Below, piece after piece: positions 44,639 to 53,322 of a DNA stretch of 64,000 nucleotides. The translations under genes were made by a program, and so were the position numbers. Numbering within the stretch: position 1 is the first letter of the stretch; each line of letters begins with the position of its first letter. A model generated the notes under the pieces. That model was not told the DNA's origin. It was given only the letters and a program-made list of their open reading frames with translations, and searched no databases. The DNA is taken from the NCBI GenBank assembly GCA_001306305.2, contig CP155577.1:2153501-2217500 (forward strand), written 5' to 3'. The stretch is from Citromicrobium bathyomarinum (lineage in GTDB: Bacteria; Pseudomonadota; Alphaproteobacteria; Sphingomonadales; Sphingomonadaceae).

Positions 44639-45325
44639 ATGTTGACGGCGAAACAGCATGAATTGCTCCGGTTCATCCATGAACGTCTGGAAGAAACCGG
44701 CATCTCGCCCTCTTTCGAAGAGATGAAGGAGGCGCTCGACCTCAAGAGCAAGTCGGGTGTGCATCGGCTGATCTCCGCGCTCGAAGAACGCGGCTTCATC
44801 CGCCGCCTGCCCAACCGCGCGCGCGCGCTCGAAGTGCTGAAGATGCCCGAGAGTGCGGTCGCCGGATCGGCGCCCAAGGCGGCGAACGATCTGGGCGCGC
44901 GGACAACCAGCGTGCCTGCGCGGATGCCCGAGGCGGCGAACGACGTGATCGACATTCCGCTGCACGGCCGGATCGCCGCCGGCGCCCCGATCGAGGCGCT
45001 GGAAGATCACCAGAGCCTGCCGGTGCCCGCCGCGCTGCTCGGCCCGGGCGAGCATTTCGCGCTGGAAGTCTCCGGCGACTCGATGATCGAGGCAGGCATC
45101 TTCGATGGCGACTACGCGCTGATCCGCCGCGCCGACACCGCGCGCGATGGCGACATCGTGGTCGCGCTGGTCGAGAACGAGGAAGCGACTCTCAAGTACC
45201 TGTGGCGTGAAGGCGGCCGGGTCCGGCTCGATCCCGCCAATCCCAGCTACGAACCGCAGGTCTACGACGCGCGTGCCGTGCAGGTTCAGGGCAAGCTGGC
45301 GGGGCTGCTGCGCCGCTATCACTGA
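44639..45325 (+). CDS. lexA: LexA repressor (SOS regulator, self-cleaving)
   Basis: 228 residues. N-terminal winged helix [33 protein letters not shown]; cleavage bond Ala114-Gly115 in GRIAAGAP; catalytic Ser148 in [14 protein letters not shown] and Lys186 in [10 protein letters not shown]. The linker of about 30 residues is longer than in E. coli, as usual for alphaproteobacteria. ATG at 44639, six codons inside the longest frame. Its end overlaps the convergent comEC end by 7 bases. Confidence 0.97.
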   Translation: MLTAKQHELLRFIHERLEETGISPSFEEMKEALDLKSKSGVHRLISALEERGFIRRLPNRARALEVLKMPESAVAGSAPKAANDLGARTTSVPARMPEAANDVIDIPLHGRIAAGAPIEALEDHQSLPVPAALLGPGEHFALEVSGDSMIEAGIFDGDYALIRRADTARDGDIVVALVENEEATLKYLWREGGRVRLDPANPSYEPQVYDARAVQVQGKLAGLLRRYH

Positions 45326-47580
45326 TCGGGACGAGTGCGGCGCTCCGCCTCGCGCGGAACGCCGCCCGCCCCATGCCACCAGCCATGCGCGCCCTGCCCC
45401 TGCGCGACTGTTTCGACCTCGCGTGAAGAGAGCCGGATCGCCAGCCCGCCGGTTTTCTCAAGCATCCGCCGGTCGGCCTTGAGCCAGCGCGGACGGCAAC
45501 TGTAGGGCAACCAGCGGTCGGCGACCACGATGTCCACCCGCGCGCAGGCCGCGGCCAGATCGCGCTCGGTCACATACTCGCGCCCGCGCGCCAGCAGCAG
45601 GCGATAACGCCGCCCCTCGCGCTCGATGGTCGCGACGCAGAACTCCGCGCTGCACCGCGCACCAGGCCATTGGGACAGCGGTAGCGGCGGCTCGTCGAGC
45701 GCGCCCAGCTCGGCCAGTGTGTCGCTGGCGTAGGAGGACTGGCTGTCACGCAGGCTCATCAGCCGCCCGCCCTCGATGATCGCGACATCGCGGCCATCTC
45801 GCGAGACCAGCACATCGGGCCGCGAAGTGGAGAGCATCAGGATGGTCGCGATCAGCACCGGCACGAAGCCCCAGAACCGCCCTCGCCCGCTCCACAGCGC
45901 GATCCACAGGCCTCCGGCGACGAACAGGCCGAACGCGAGACCGCCCATATGCGGTGCCAGCTTGACTGCGCCGGGCTGGCTCGCGGTGAGATGCGCAATG
46001 CCCAGCAGCAGGTCGAGCGAGGCCCCCGCGAGCCACCACACCGGAGCACCCGCGCCCACAAGGTCAGCCAGCAGCGCCAGCGCGATCAGCGGCATCGACA
46101 CGAAAGTCACCAGCGGAATGCCGACCATGTTGGCCAGCGCGCCGTACATCCCCGTTCGGTGGAAATGGAATAGCACGATCGGCATCAGCGCGATCTCGAT
46201 CACGAAGCCCGTCACCAGCAGCATTGCCCCTCCGCGCAGGGGGCGCATGAACCACGCCTCCTCCCGCGGGGCGAGAAAGGCGCGCACTGGCGCGCTGTTG
46301 TGCAACGCCACGATCGCGAGCACCGCGGCGAAGCTCATCTGGAAGCTGGGGCCCACGACGCTCTCCGGCCACAGCAGCAGTACAAAGCCCGCTGCCACGG
46401 CGAGCAGGCGGAACGTCAGCGGCTCACGACCTAGCGCCAGTGCGACCAGCACCAGCACCGCCGCCGCACAACTGCGCACCGTGGGAACCTCCGCTCCGGT
46501 CAGCAGGGTGTATCCGATCCCCGCAAGCGCGCCGAGAGCCGCGGCGACCACTGGCAGCCGGACGCGCAATGCCAGCCAAGGCCACAGGGCCAGCAGCTTG
46601 AGCGCGAGGAAATACGCCGCCGCGACCACCGCGCTCACATGCAACCCGCTGATCGAGAGCAGGTGGGTAAGCCCCGCATCGCGCATCGCCACCTCGTCCG
46701 CCTCAGCAATCGCACCCCGGTCGCCGCTGGCGAAGGCGGCCGCGATCGAACCTGCCGACCCGCCGAGCTGGCTGCGGACGTGTGCGGAGAGGTTGCGCTG
46801 GACCGATGCGATTCCGCCCAAGCCCGGCGGTGGTGGTGCGATCACGTCGACCGGGCCGACCACCGATCCGGTTGCCGCCAGCCCCTGGAACCACGCGGCG
46901 CGCGCGAAGTCGTATCCACCCGGCACCAGCGGAGGCGCGGGCGGCATCAGCCGCGCGGTCAGACCGATCACCGCGCCGCGCTGCATCGCCGGGCTCTCCT
47001 GCTCCAGCGGCACGTTGACCCGCAGCTTGATCGCCTCGCCCTGCTCATCGCGCGCAGCCAGCACCAGACGCACACGCTCTCGCGCGGGCTGCTCCTCCCG
47101 CTCGAGGATGCGCGCGTGCATGGTCAGCATCTGCGGATGCTCGATCGCCGGCTCGCCCACGCTGGTCGAGCGGGCCCAGATCAGCCCGATACCGAACGCC
47201 ACCGCCAGACCAAGCGCCAGCAGCGCGAGCGCCAGGTCGGGAACGCGGTCCATGCGCAGCAGCAGCACACCGGCGACAGCGACGCCAAGTGCCACCCCGA
47301 TTGCGGCCATCCACGCCATTGGCCCGGGCAGCACGAACCACGCCGCGATCCCTGCGATGACGCCGACGATCACCCATGGCCCGCGCTCCAGCGCTGCGTC
47401 GCCGAGGCTGCGATCGAGCCCCTGCGCGACCCTCGCGAGCGGGCTGGACATCATCGCGACCACCTGCCAAAGCCTGCGCTGCGCTGCACCATAGGCCGCA
47501 CCTGCTCCGCCATCGGATCGAAGGTCGCTGCCGCTCGTTGCGTCGTCAGACGGAACGGTGGACGAAGGCTGCGTCGTCAT
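45319..47580 (-). CDS. comEC: ComEC/Rec2-type DNA uptake channel protein
   Basis: 753 residues, polytopic. After a low-complexity N-terminus come membrane helices and the DUF4131 region (about 70-260), then the competence core with [27 protein letters not shown] and many further helices ([21 protein letters not shown]). The C-terminal part ([15 protein letters not shown]...) is a reduced soluble domain lacking an HxHxDH metallo-lactamase motif. Moves single-stranded DNA across the inner membrane; competence of this strain is unknown. The start could be 47580 or a later ATG ([11 protein letters not shown]). Divergent from gltX. Confidence 0.9.
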   Translation of the reverse strand: MTTQPSSTVPSDDATSGSDLRSDGGAGAAYGAAQRRLWQVVAMMSSPLARVAQGLDRSLGDAALERGPWVIVGVIAGIAAWFVLPGPMAWMAAIGVALGVAVAGVLLLRMDRVPDLALALLALGLAVAFGIGLIWARSTSVGEPAIEHPQMLTMHARILEREEQPARERVRLVLAARDEQGEAIKLRVNVPLEQESPAMQRGAVIGLTARLMPPAPPLVPGGYDFARAAWFQGLAATGSVVGPVDVIAPPPPGLGGIASVQRNLSAHVRSQLGGSAGSIAAAFASGDRGAIAEADEVAMRDAGLTHLLSISGLHVSAVVAAAYFLALKLLALWPWLALRVRLPVVAAALGALAGIGYTLLTGAEVPTVRSCAAAVLVLVALALGREPLTFRLLAVAAGFVLLLWPESVVGPSFQMSFAAVLAIVALHNSAPVRAFLAPREEAWFMRPLRGGAMLLVTGFVIEIALMPIVLFHFHRTGMYGALANMVGIPLVTFVSMPLIALALLADLVGAGAPVWWLAGASLDLLLGIAHLTASQPGAVKLAPHMGGLAFGLFVAGGLWIALWSGRGRFWGFVPVLIATILMLSTSRPDVLVSRDGRDVAIIEGGRLMSLRDSQSSYASDTLAELGALDEPPLPLSQWPGARCSAEFCVATIEREGRRYRLLLARGREYVTERDLAAACARVDIVVADRWLPYSCRPRWLKADRRMLEKTGGLAIRLSSREVETVAQGQGAHGWWHGAGGVPREAERRTRPDQ

Positions 47581-47609
47581 GAACCGAAATGGAAAGGAAC
47601 CGCGCCAGG

Positions 47610-49055
47610 ATGGCAAGCGAAACCGGTACGATCATTACACGCTTCGCCCCATCTCCGACCGGCTACCTGCATCTCGGCGGCGCGCGCACCGCGTTGTTCA
47701 ACTGGCTCTACGCCCGCCACCACGGCGGCAAGGCGTTGCTGCGGATCGAAGATACCGACGCGAAGCGCTCCACGCAGGACGCGATCGACAAGATCATCGA
47801 AGGGCTCGACTGGCTCGGCCTTTCCTTTGACGAGGAGTCGGTGTTCCAGTCGCAGCGGGCCCAGCGCCACGCCGAAGTCGCCAATACCCTTCTCGCCAAC
47901 GGCCACGCCTACAAATGCTACGCCACGCCCGAAGAGCTCGAGGCGATGCGCGCGGAGCAGCGCGCCAACAAGCAGCCGATGCGCTATGACGGCCGCTGGC
48001 GCGACCGCGAGCCTGGCCCCGAACAGGAAGGCCAGCCCTTCACGGTCCGCCTCAAGGTGGCCAAGGACGGCGAGACCGCGATCGAAGATCAGGTTCAGGG
48101 CCGCGTGACGGTCAGAAACGAAGAGATCGACGACTACATCCTGCTGCGCGCAGATGGCACGCCGACCTACATGCTGGCGGTGGTGGTGGACGACCACGAC
48201 ATGGGCGTCACCCATGTGATCCGCGGCGACGATCACCTCAACAACGCCTTCCGCCAACTGCCCATCTACCGCGCGATGAACGCGATCGAAGGCGGGTGGG
48301 ACGATCCGGTCTATGCCCATGTCCCGCTGATCCACGGCAGCGACGGGGCCAAGCTGTCCAAGCGCCACGGCGCGGTCGGCGTGGAAGCCTATCGCGACGA
48401 ACTGGGCATCCTGCCCGAAGCGCTGTTCAACTACCTTTTGCGGCTTGGCTGGGGCCATGGCGACCGCGAGGAAATCACCCAGGCCGAAGCGATCGAACTG
48501 TTCGATCTGGACGGCGTGGGCCGCAGCCCGGCGCGCTTCGACATCAAGAAGCTGCAGAACCTCAACGGCCACTACATCCGCGAGGCCGACGATGCGCGGC
48601 TGGCGCAGATCGTCGCGGGCGAACTGGCGGGCAGCGTCGATGGAGAGATCGACCAGGATCTGCTGACCCGCGCCATGCCCGTGCTCAAGACCCGCGCGAA
48701 AGACACCCACGAGCTGGCCGAGAATGCGCGCTTCCTGTTCGCCAAGCGTCCCCTCACCATGACCGAGAAGGCCGCCGGCCTGCTCGACGATGAGGCACGG
48801 GCGCGGCTGGCGCAGGTGTCTGCCGAGCTCTCCGGGCAAAGCGACTGGACAATCGAGGCACTGGAAGCCACTACCAAATCGCTTGCGGAGCGGCTGGAAG
48901 TGGGCCTCGGAAAGCTCGCCCAACCTCTTCGTGCCGCCCTTACCGGGACCACGACGAGCCCTGGAATTTTCGATGTTCTCGCCCTCCTCGGCAAGGAGGA
49001 GTCGCTTGCGCGGATAGACGCACAGGCTGCTTCGGCGAACCCCACTCAAGACTAA
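47610..49055 (+). CDS. gltX: Glutamyl-tRNA synthetase
   Basis: 481 residues, class I aminoacyl-tRNA synthetase. HIGH-type motif in [28 protein letters not shown]-type motif in [12 protein letters not shown]. Charges tRNA-Glu and in relatives may also charge tRNA-Gln. ATG at 47610 preferred over the ATG at 47589 because the family begins close to the TRFAPSPTG strand. Ten bases upstream of gltA. Confidence 0.96.
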   Translation: MASETGTIITRFAPSPTGYLHLGGARTALFNWLYARHHGGKALLRIEDTDAKRSTQDAIDKIIEGLDWLGLSFDEESVFQSQRAQRHAEVANTLLANGHAYKCYATPEELEAMRAEQRANKQPMRYDGRWRDREPGPEQEGQPFTVRLKVAKDGETAIEDQVQGRVTVRNEEIDDYILLRADGTPTYMLAVVVDDHDMGVTHVIRGDDHLNNAFRQLPIYRAMNAIEGGWDDPVYAHVPLIHGSDGAKLSKRHGAVGVEAYRDELGILPEALFNYLLRLGWGHGDREEITQAEAIELFDLDGVGRSPARFDIKKLQNLNGHYIREADDARLAQIVAGELAGSVDGEIDQDLLTRAMPVLKTRAKDTHELAENARFLFAKRPLTMTEKAAGLLDDEARARLAQVSAELSGQSDWTIEALEATTKSLAERLEVGLGKLAQPLRAALTGTTTSPGIFDVLALLGKEESLARIDAQAASANPTQD

Positions 49056-49065
49056 GGAGACCCAC

Positions 49066-50352
49066 ATGTCGGATACTACCGCCAAGCTGGAGATTGCCGG
49101 CGACACTCAGGAATTTCCCGTTCTGCAAGGCACGTGCGGGCCCGAGGTCGTGGACATCCGCAAGTTCTACGGATCGACCAACCGCTTCACCTACGATCCC
49201 GGTTTCAAGTCGACCGCGAGCTGTGAAAGCGCCCTGACCTTCATCGATGGCGAAGAAGGCGTGCTGCTGCACCGCGGCTATCCGATCGGGCAGCTGGCCG
49301 AGAATTCCAGCTTCATGGAAGTGTCCTACCTCCTGCTGAACGGCGAGCTGCCGTCCGCCAACGAGCTGGACGAGTTCAGCTACACCATCACCCGCCACAC
49401 CATGCTGCACGAGCAGCTGATGACCTTCTACCGCGGTTTCCGCCGCGACGCGCACCCGATGGCGATCATGTGCGGCGTGGTCGGCGCGCTGTCGGCCTTC
49501 TATCACGACAGCACCGACATCGCGGACCCGGAACATCGCAAGATTTCCAGCCACCGCCTGATCGCCAAGATGCCGACCATCGCGGCGATGGCGTACAAGT
49601 ATTCGATCGGCCAGCCCTTCCTGCAGCCGGACAATTCGCTCAGCTACACGGGCAATTTCCTGCGCATGACCTTCGGCGTGCCGGCAGAGCCTTACGAGGT
49701 GATCCCCGAGGTCGAAAAGGCGATGGACCGGATCTTCATCCTCCACGCCGACCACGAACAGAACGCGTCGACCAGCACCGTGCGTCTGGCCGGTTCGTCT
49801 GGTGCGAACCCGTTCGCGTGCATCTCCGCCGGGATCGCGTGCCTGTGGGGCCCCGCGCATGGCGGTGCCAACGAAGCCGCGCTCAACATGCTGCGTGAAA
49901 TCGGCCGTCCGGAAAACATCCCGCACTACATCGAGCGTGCGAAGGACAAGGACGATCCGTTCCGCCTGATGGGCTTCGGCCACCGCGTGTACAAGAACTA
50001 CGACCCGCGCGCGACCGTGATGCAGAAGACCGTGCGCGAAGTGTTCGAAGCGCTCAAGGTCGACGATCCCGTGTTCGAAACCGCCTTGCGGCTGGAAGAA
50101 ATGGCGCTGAACGACGACTACTTCATCGAGAAGAAGCTGTTCCCCAACGTCGATTTCTACTCGGGCATCATCCTCTCGGCGATCGGCTTCCCGACCACCA
50201 TGTTCACCGCGCTGTTCGCGCTGGCCCGCACGGTCGGCTGGGTCGCGCAGTGGAACGAGATGATCTCCGATCCCGCGCAGGTCATCGGCCGTCCGCGCCA
50301 GCTCTACACCGGCCCGACGCAGCGCGACTACGTGCCCGTCGAACAGCGCTGA
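49066..50352 (+). CDS. gltA: Citrate synthase (type II)
   Basis: 428 residues, hexameric Gram-negative type. [81 protein letters not shown] and [14 protein letters not shown] hold the catalytic His residues; the catalytic Asp is in YSGIIL / VDFYSG. Condenses acetyl-CoA with oxaloacetate. AAGGAGA precedes the ATG; a terminator follows. Confidence 0.98.
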   Translation: MSDTTAKLEIAGDTQEFPVLQGTCGPEVVDIRKFYGSTNRFTYDPGFKSTASCESALTFIDGEEGVLLHRGYPIGQLAENSSFMEVSYLLLNGELPSANELDEFSYTITRHTMLHEQLMTFYRGFRRDAHPMAIMCGVVGALSAFYHDSTDIADPEHRKISSHRLIAKMPTIAAMAYKYSIGQPFLQPDNSLSYTGNFLRMTFGVPAEPYEVIPEVEKAMDRIFILHADHEQNASTSTVRLAGSSGANPFACISAGIACLWGPAHGGANEAALNMLREIGRPENIPHYIERAKDKDDPFRLMGFGHRVYKNYDPRATVMQKTVREVFEALKVDDPVFETALRLEEMALNDDYFIEKKLFPNVDFYSGIILSAIGFPTTMFTALFALARTVGWVAQWNEMISDPAQVIGRPRQLYTGPTQRDYVPVEQR

Positions 50353-50369
50353 GGCGTATCCTGAATGAA

Positions 50370-50399
50370 AAGGCCGCGCGATCTGCGCGGCCTTTTTTT
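50370..50399 (+). terminator. Intrinsic terminator after gltA, probably bidirectional
   Basis: Stem GGCCGCGC / GCGCGGCC with loop GATCT, followed by seven T; AAAA on the other side gives a U run for the kinase-like gene arriving on the minus strand. Confidence 0.92.
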
Positions 50400-51780
50400 A
50401 TTCGCTACGTCTGGGCACCGACAGGGTGAAGGTGGCCCCCTCGCCTGGAGTGCTCGCAATGGTGAGGTCGCCGCCCATCGCCTGTGCCAGGCGCTTGGAG
50501 ATGTAGAGACCCAGCCCCGAGCCGCCGCCGCCACTGCGGCCGAGCCGTTCGAACTTGTCGAACACTATTCGCTGCGCCTGCTCGTCCAGCCCCGGCCCCT
50601 GATCGATCACCGATACGCGCGCGCGCTTTTCGTCGGCGCCCAACTTCACCGTGATGGTCGAGCCTTCGGGCGAATAGCGGATCGCATTGCCGATCAGATT
50701 GAGCAGAACCTGCAACACACGGCGGAACTCCGCAGTGGCAGGCTGGCTCGCGTCGGCAGGCGGCGCGCTGATGCTGATCCGCTTCTCCTGCGCGCGAACC
50801 GCCAGAATGCCCGCAGCGCGGCGTGCGACATCGGCCAGATCGATGGGATCGGGCGCGGCGCGGAAACCGTCCGCCTCCACCACTTCGAGATCGGTCAGGT
50901 CGTCGACCAGCGACAGCAGATGCTGCCCCGCGTTGACGATATCGCGCGCATACTCGCTGTATTCGTCGCCCAGCGGCCCGGCGAGGCGCGCGCGGATCGT
51001 CTCCGCATTGGCGACGATGCGGGCGATCGGCTGACGCAGGATCGGGGTGAGATCGCGCCCGATCGACGCACCATCCTCGGTCCGGCGGTCGCGCCGCTGC
51101 GCACGCGTGACCCACGCGCGATTGGCGATCAGATAAAGCTCGAAACCCTGTGATCCCGGGGTAGGCTCACCGACCGGGATCAGTCGTGCGGTCCATTGGC
51201 GCGGGCTGCCATCGATTGAGACGCGAGACTGATCGAGCAGCCGCCAGTGCAGCGGCTGGGCGTGCTGGCTGCCAGCGATATTGACGAAATCGGTCCACGG
51301 CTGGCCGAGGTTTTCGCTCATCCGGCGAAGCAGCGGTTGCAGGTCTTCGGCGTCGGTATGGACGGTCAGGACCTTTTGCGCGGGGTCGAGCCGCGCGTGG
51401 AGTTCCGCCAGCGCATCGTCGATCGCATCGCGCCGCGCGGCAGCCTCGTCATCACGCTCCACCGGCGGCGGGCTCGCCTGCCAGGTGACGATGCCGATCG
51501 AGCAGCCCGATTCCGACTCATCGTCTCCCTCGACAGGTACGATCTCCATCCACGACTTGATCCGGTCGGTCCCGTCGAAGGCATGAATCGTGCGCCCGAG
51601 CCGCAGGTTCGTGCGGCGCGCCTTGCGCACCTGTTCGCGCAGCTCCGGAATCGCGATCGTGCCGGGGATCTCGCCCCCCGCCCGCCGCTGGAGCGAGGCG
51701 AGCGGCTCGTCCGCCGCAATCAGGCGGTCCTTCGCATCGGTGCGCGCACGCGCGATATAGCTGGTTGTACTCTCGTCCAT
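50398..51780 (-). CDS. Histidine-kinase-like protein lacking the phosphoacceptor His
   Basis: 460 residues, no membrane segment or signal peptide. N-terminal PAS-like parts (about 20-110 and 150-220), a DHp-like helix pair (about 235-300) and a complete HATPase domain: N-box LLNLIGNAIRYSPEG, G1 DQGPGLDE, FDKFERLGRSGG, G2 SGLGLYISKRLAQAMGG. In the H-box the usual HELRTPL reads PILRQPI (residues 246-252), so Pro replaces His. It is therefore probably not a normal autokinase; it might bind ATP and a response regulator. Start at 51780 or 51795 (the latter inside the DUF2336 end); no strong ribosome site. Coupled to the DUF2336 gene. Confidence 0.85.
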   Translation of the reverse strand: MDESTTSYIARARTDAKDRLIAADEPLASLQRRAGGEIPGTIAIPELREQVRKARRTNLRLGRTIHAFDGTDRIKSWMEIVPVEGDDESESGCSIGIVTWQASPPPVERDDEAAARRDAIDDALAELHARLDPAQKVLTVHTDAEDLQPLLRRMSENLGQPWTDFVNIAGSQHAQPLHWRLLDQSRVSIDGSPRQWTARLIPVGEPTPGSQGFELYLIANRAWVTRAQRRDRRTEDGASIGRDLTPILRQPIARIVANAETIRARLAGPLGDEYSEYARDIVNAGQHLLSLVDDLTDLEVVEADGFRAAPDPIDLADVARRAAGILAVRAQEKRISISAPPADASQPATAEFRRVLQVLLNLIGNAIRYSPEGSTITVKLGADEKRARVSVIDQGPGLDEQAQRIVFDKFERLGRSGGGGSGLGLYISKRLAQAMGGDLTIASTPGEGATFTLSVPRRSE

Positions 51781-51784
51781 GGGC

Positions 51785-52762
51785 TTACTCGACATGCCCG
51801 AAGGGCGAGGAGGATAGCAGCGCGCGCGCATCATAGGTCGTCAACTGATCGACCGCGGCGGGCAGCGTTGCGTCGGGATGCAGGCAGCGCAATTGCGCCC
51901 GCGCTTCTGCCGGGCTGAGGCCCGCAGCGCGCAAAGACAGCGCAAAGCGGACAAGCTGGCGATCATTGGTCGAGACGACTGCGATATCGCGCTCCTGCCC
52001 TGCCCTGTGCCCCAGCGCGGTCAGGAACATCGCCGCGCCCGCATGGGTCAGCGACAGCGCGACGTCACTGCGTGCACCAAGCCCCTGGAAAGTGCGGTCG
52101 AGCAACGAAAGCCGCGCCTCGTTCTCGCTGCGCATCTGGCGGATGCGGCTTTCCACCGTGCTCGCCAGATCATCGCTCACATCCTCGCGCTGGCGGCGCC
52201 AGACGCCGATCAGGTGGGCGAACTGATCCTCCGGCAATTCGGCCAGCGGCATCTCCATGCGCTTCTGCTGCTCGATAAAGCGCGCCTGCGCGGCCAGCGT
52301 GGCCATTGCCGCGTCCGGCAGATCGCCATCGCCCGACGCGATCAGCGATTGCAGTAGTGGCGAGAGCACGGGATCGATCCCGTTGCGCCCGCGCAGCCGG
52401 TCGGCCAGCTGCCATTCGATCGACAGCGCATGGCAATGGCTCAGAAACGCGGCGTGCGTGGCAAGGTCTTCGGCCAGCGCGTCGGCGCGGTTTTCGGCAT
52501 AGGCGAATACGTCGTTCGCGCCGATCTCCTCCGCCTCGACCCGCAGCAGGCGGTAGGCGGCGCTGCGCATCATGCCGCGCACACGCGCGATGATCGAGTC
52601 GCTGAACAGCGACCGGTCGTGAGTGCTCAGGAAGTGGGTCAGGACCGGCGTGAGGGTGGAAAGCGCCATGTCGCCGCGCGCCAGCTCGGCACGCAGGCCC
52701 GCGTCGACCGTGTGGTCGTCCAGAATAGAATCCGGCACGCTGTTCATCGAGCTATCGGTCAC
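51785..52762 (-). CDS. DUF2336-family protein
   Basis: 325 residues, mostly helical, no membrane helix. Segments SDSIIARVRGMMRSAAYRLLRVEAEE, FLSHCHALSIEWQLADRLR and SVVSTNDRQLVRFALSLRAAGLSPAEARAQL-like repeats fit the alphaproteobacterial DUF2336 family of HEAT-like repeat proteins. Function unknown; such genes often lie next to two-component genes. Here it precedes and nearly overlaps the kinase-like gene. The 177 bases upstream, to the Hpt-like gene, hold no recognisable gene. Confidence 0.8.
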   Translation of the reverse strand: MTDSSMNSVPDSILDDHTVDAGLRAELARGDMALSTLTPVLTHFLSTHDRSLFSDSIIARVRGMMRSAAYRLLRVEAEEIGANDVFAYAENRADALAEDLATHAAFLSHCHALSIEWQLADRLRGRNGIDPVLSPLLQSLIASGDGDLPDAAMATLAAQARFIEQQKRMEMPLAELPEDQFAHLIGVWRRQREDVSDDLASTVESRIRQMRSENEARLSLLDRTFQGLGARSDVALSLTHAGAAMFLTALGHRAGQERDIAVVSTNDRQLVRFALSLRAAGLSPAEARAQLRCLHPDATLPAAVDQLTTYDARALLSSSPFGHVE

Positions 52763-52939
52763 GCTGCCTGCTTAGCCGCCTATCGTTAAGGGGCGATTAT
52801 CCCTGATCGTTTGCCACCATGTGCAGCGTCTAGCACAGCGGACACGCGTATGCAGGCCCCGAGCGGCTGAAATGCGCAAGATTTGGGGGGAAATGCAGCG
52901 GTTTTGCGCAATTCGTCCCGTACCCCACAGGGCGACGGA

Positions 52940-53251
52940 TCAATCGGGCGTAACCCTATCGAATTCCGTGAGAAAACCGTCGAGGCCGCGCAGCGCCACC
53001 GGGTCTCCCGGGGCGGCGTCGATCGCGCCTTGTGCCAGCACGATCAGCTCGTCTGCGTGGAAGCTGGCCGCCAGCCCCTTGATCCGCTGCGCCGCGACCA
53101 GCCAGTTCCCGTCGCAACGCGAACGGTGCAACAGGTCGATCTGCTGGGCCAGGCTTTCGCGAAACGCGCCGCGCAGCTCGCTGAGCAGCGCAGGATCGTC
53201 ACCCGCCGCAGCGGTGAGCGTGGCGGTAAAGGCAGCATTCTCGAAAGCCAT
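52940..53251 (-). CDS. Hpt-like domain protein with Gln in place of the phosphorylated His
   Basis: 103 residues of four-helix-bundle character. The region NWLVAAQRIKGLAASFHADELIVLA matches the Hpt core (AHxLKGxAA), but the His position is Gln55. It thus resembles an Hpt phosphotransfer protein that cannot be phosphorylated in the usual way. Start ATG at 53251; an earlier in-frame GTG/ATG up to 53317 is possible. Divergent from the long coiled-coil gene and close to the kinase-like and DUF2336 genes. Family assignment moderate. Confidence 0.65.
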   Translation of the reverse strand: MAFENAAFTATLTAAAGDDPALLSELRGAFRESLAQQIDLLHRSRCDGNWLVAAQRIKGLAASFHADELIVLAQGAIDAAPGDPVALRGLDGFLTEFDRVTPD

Positions 53252-53322
53252 GTGGATTATTCTAGCGAGCGGTGCGTTAACGTGGGGTTTAACCGGCCTG
53301 GAAACGTGGTAAGCCACTGATC

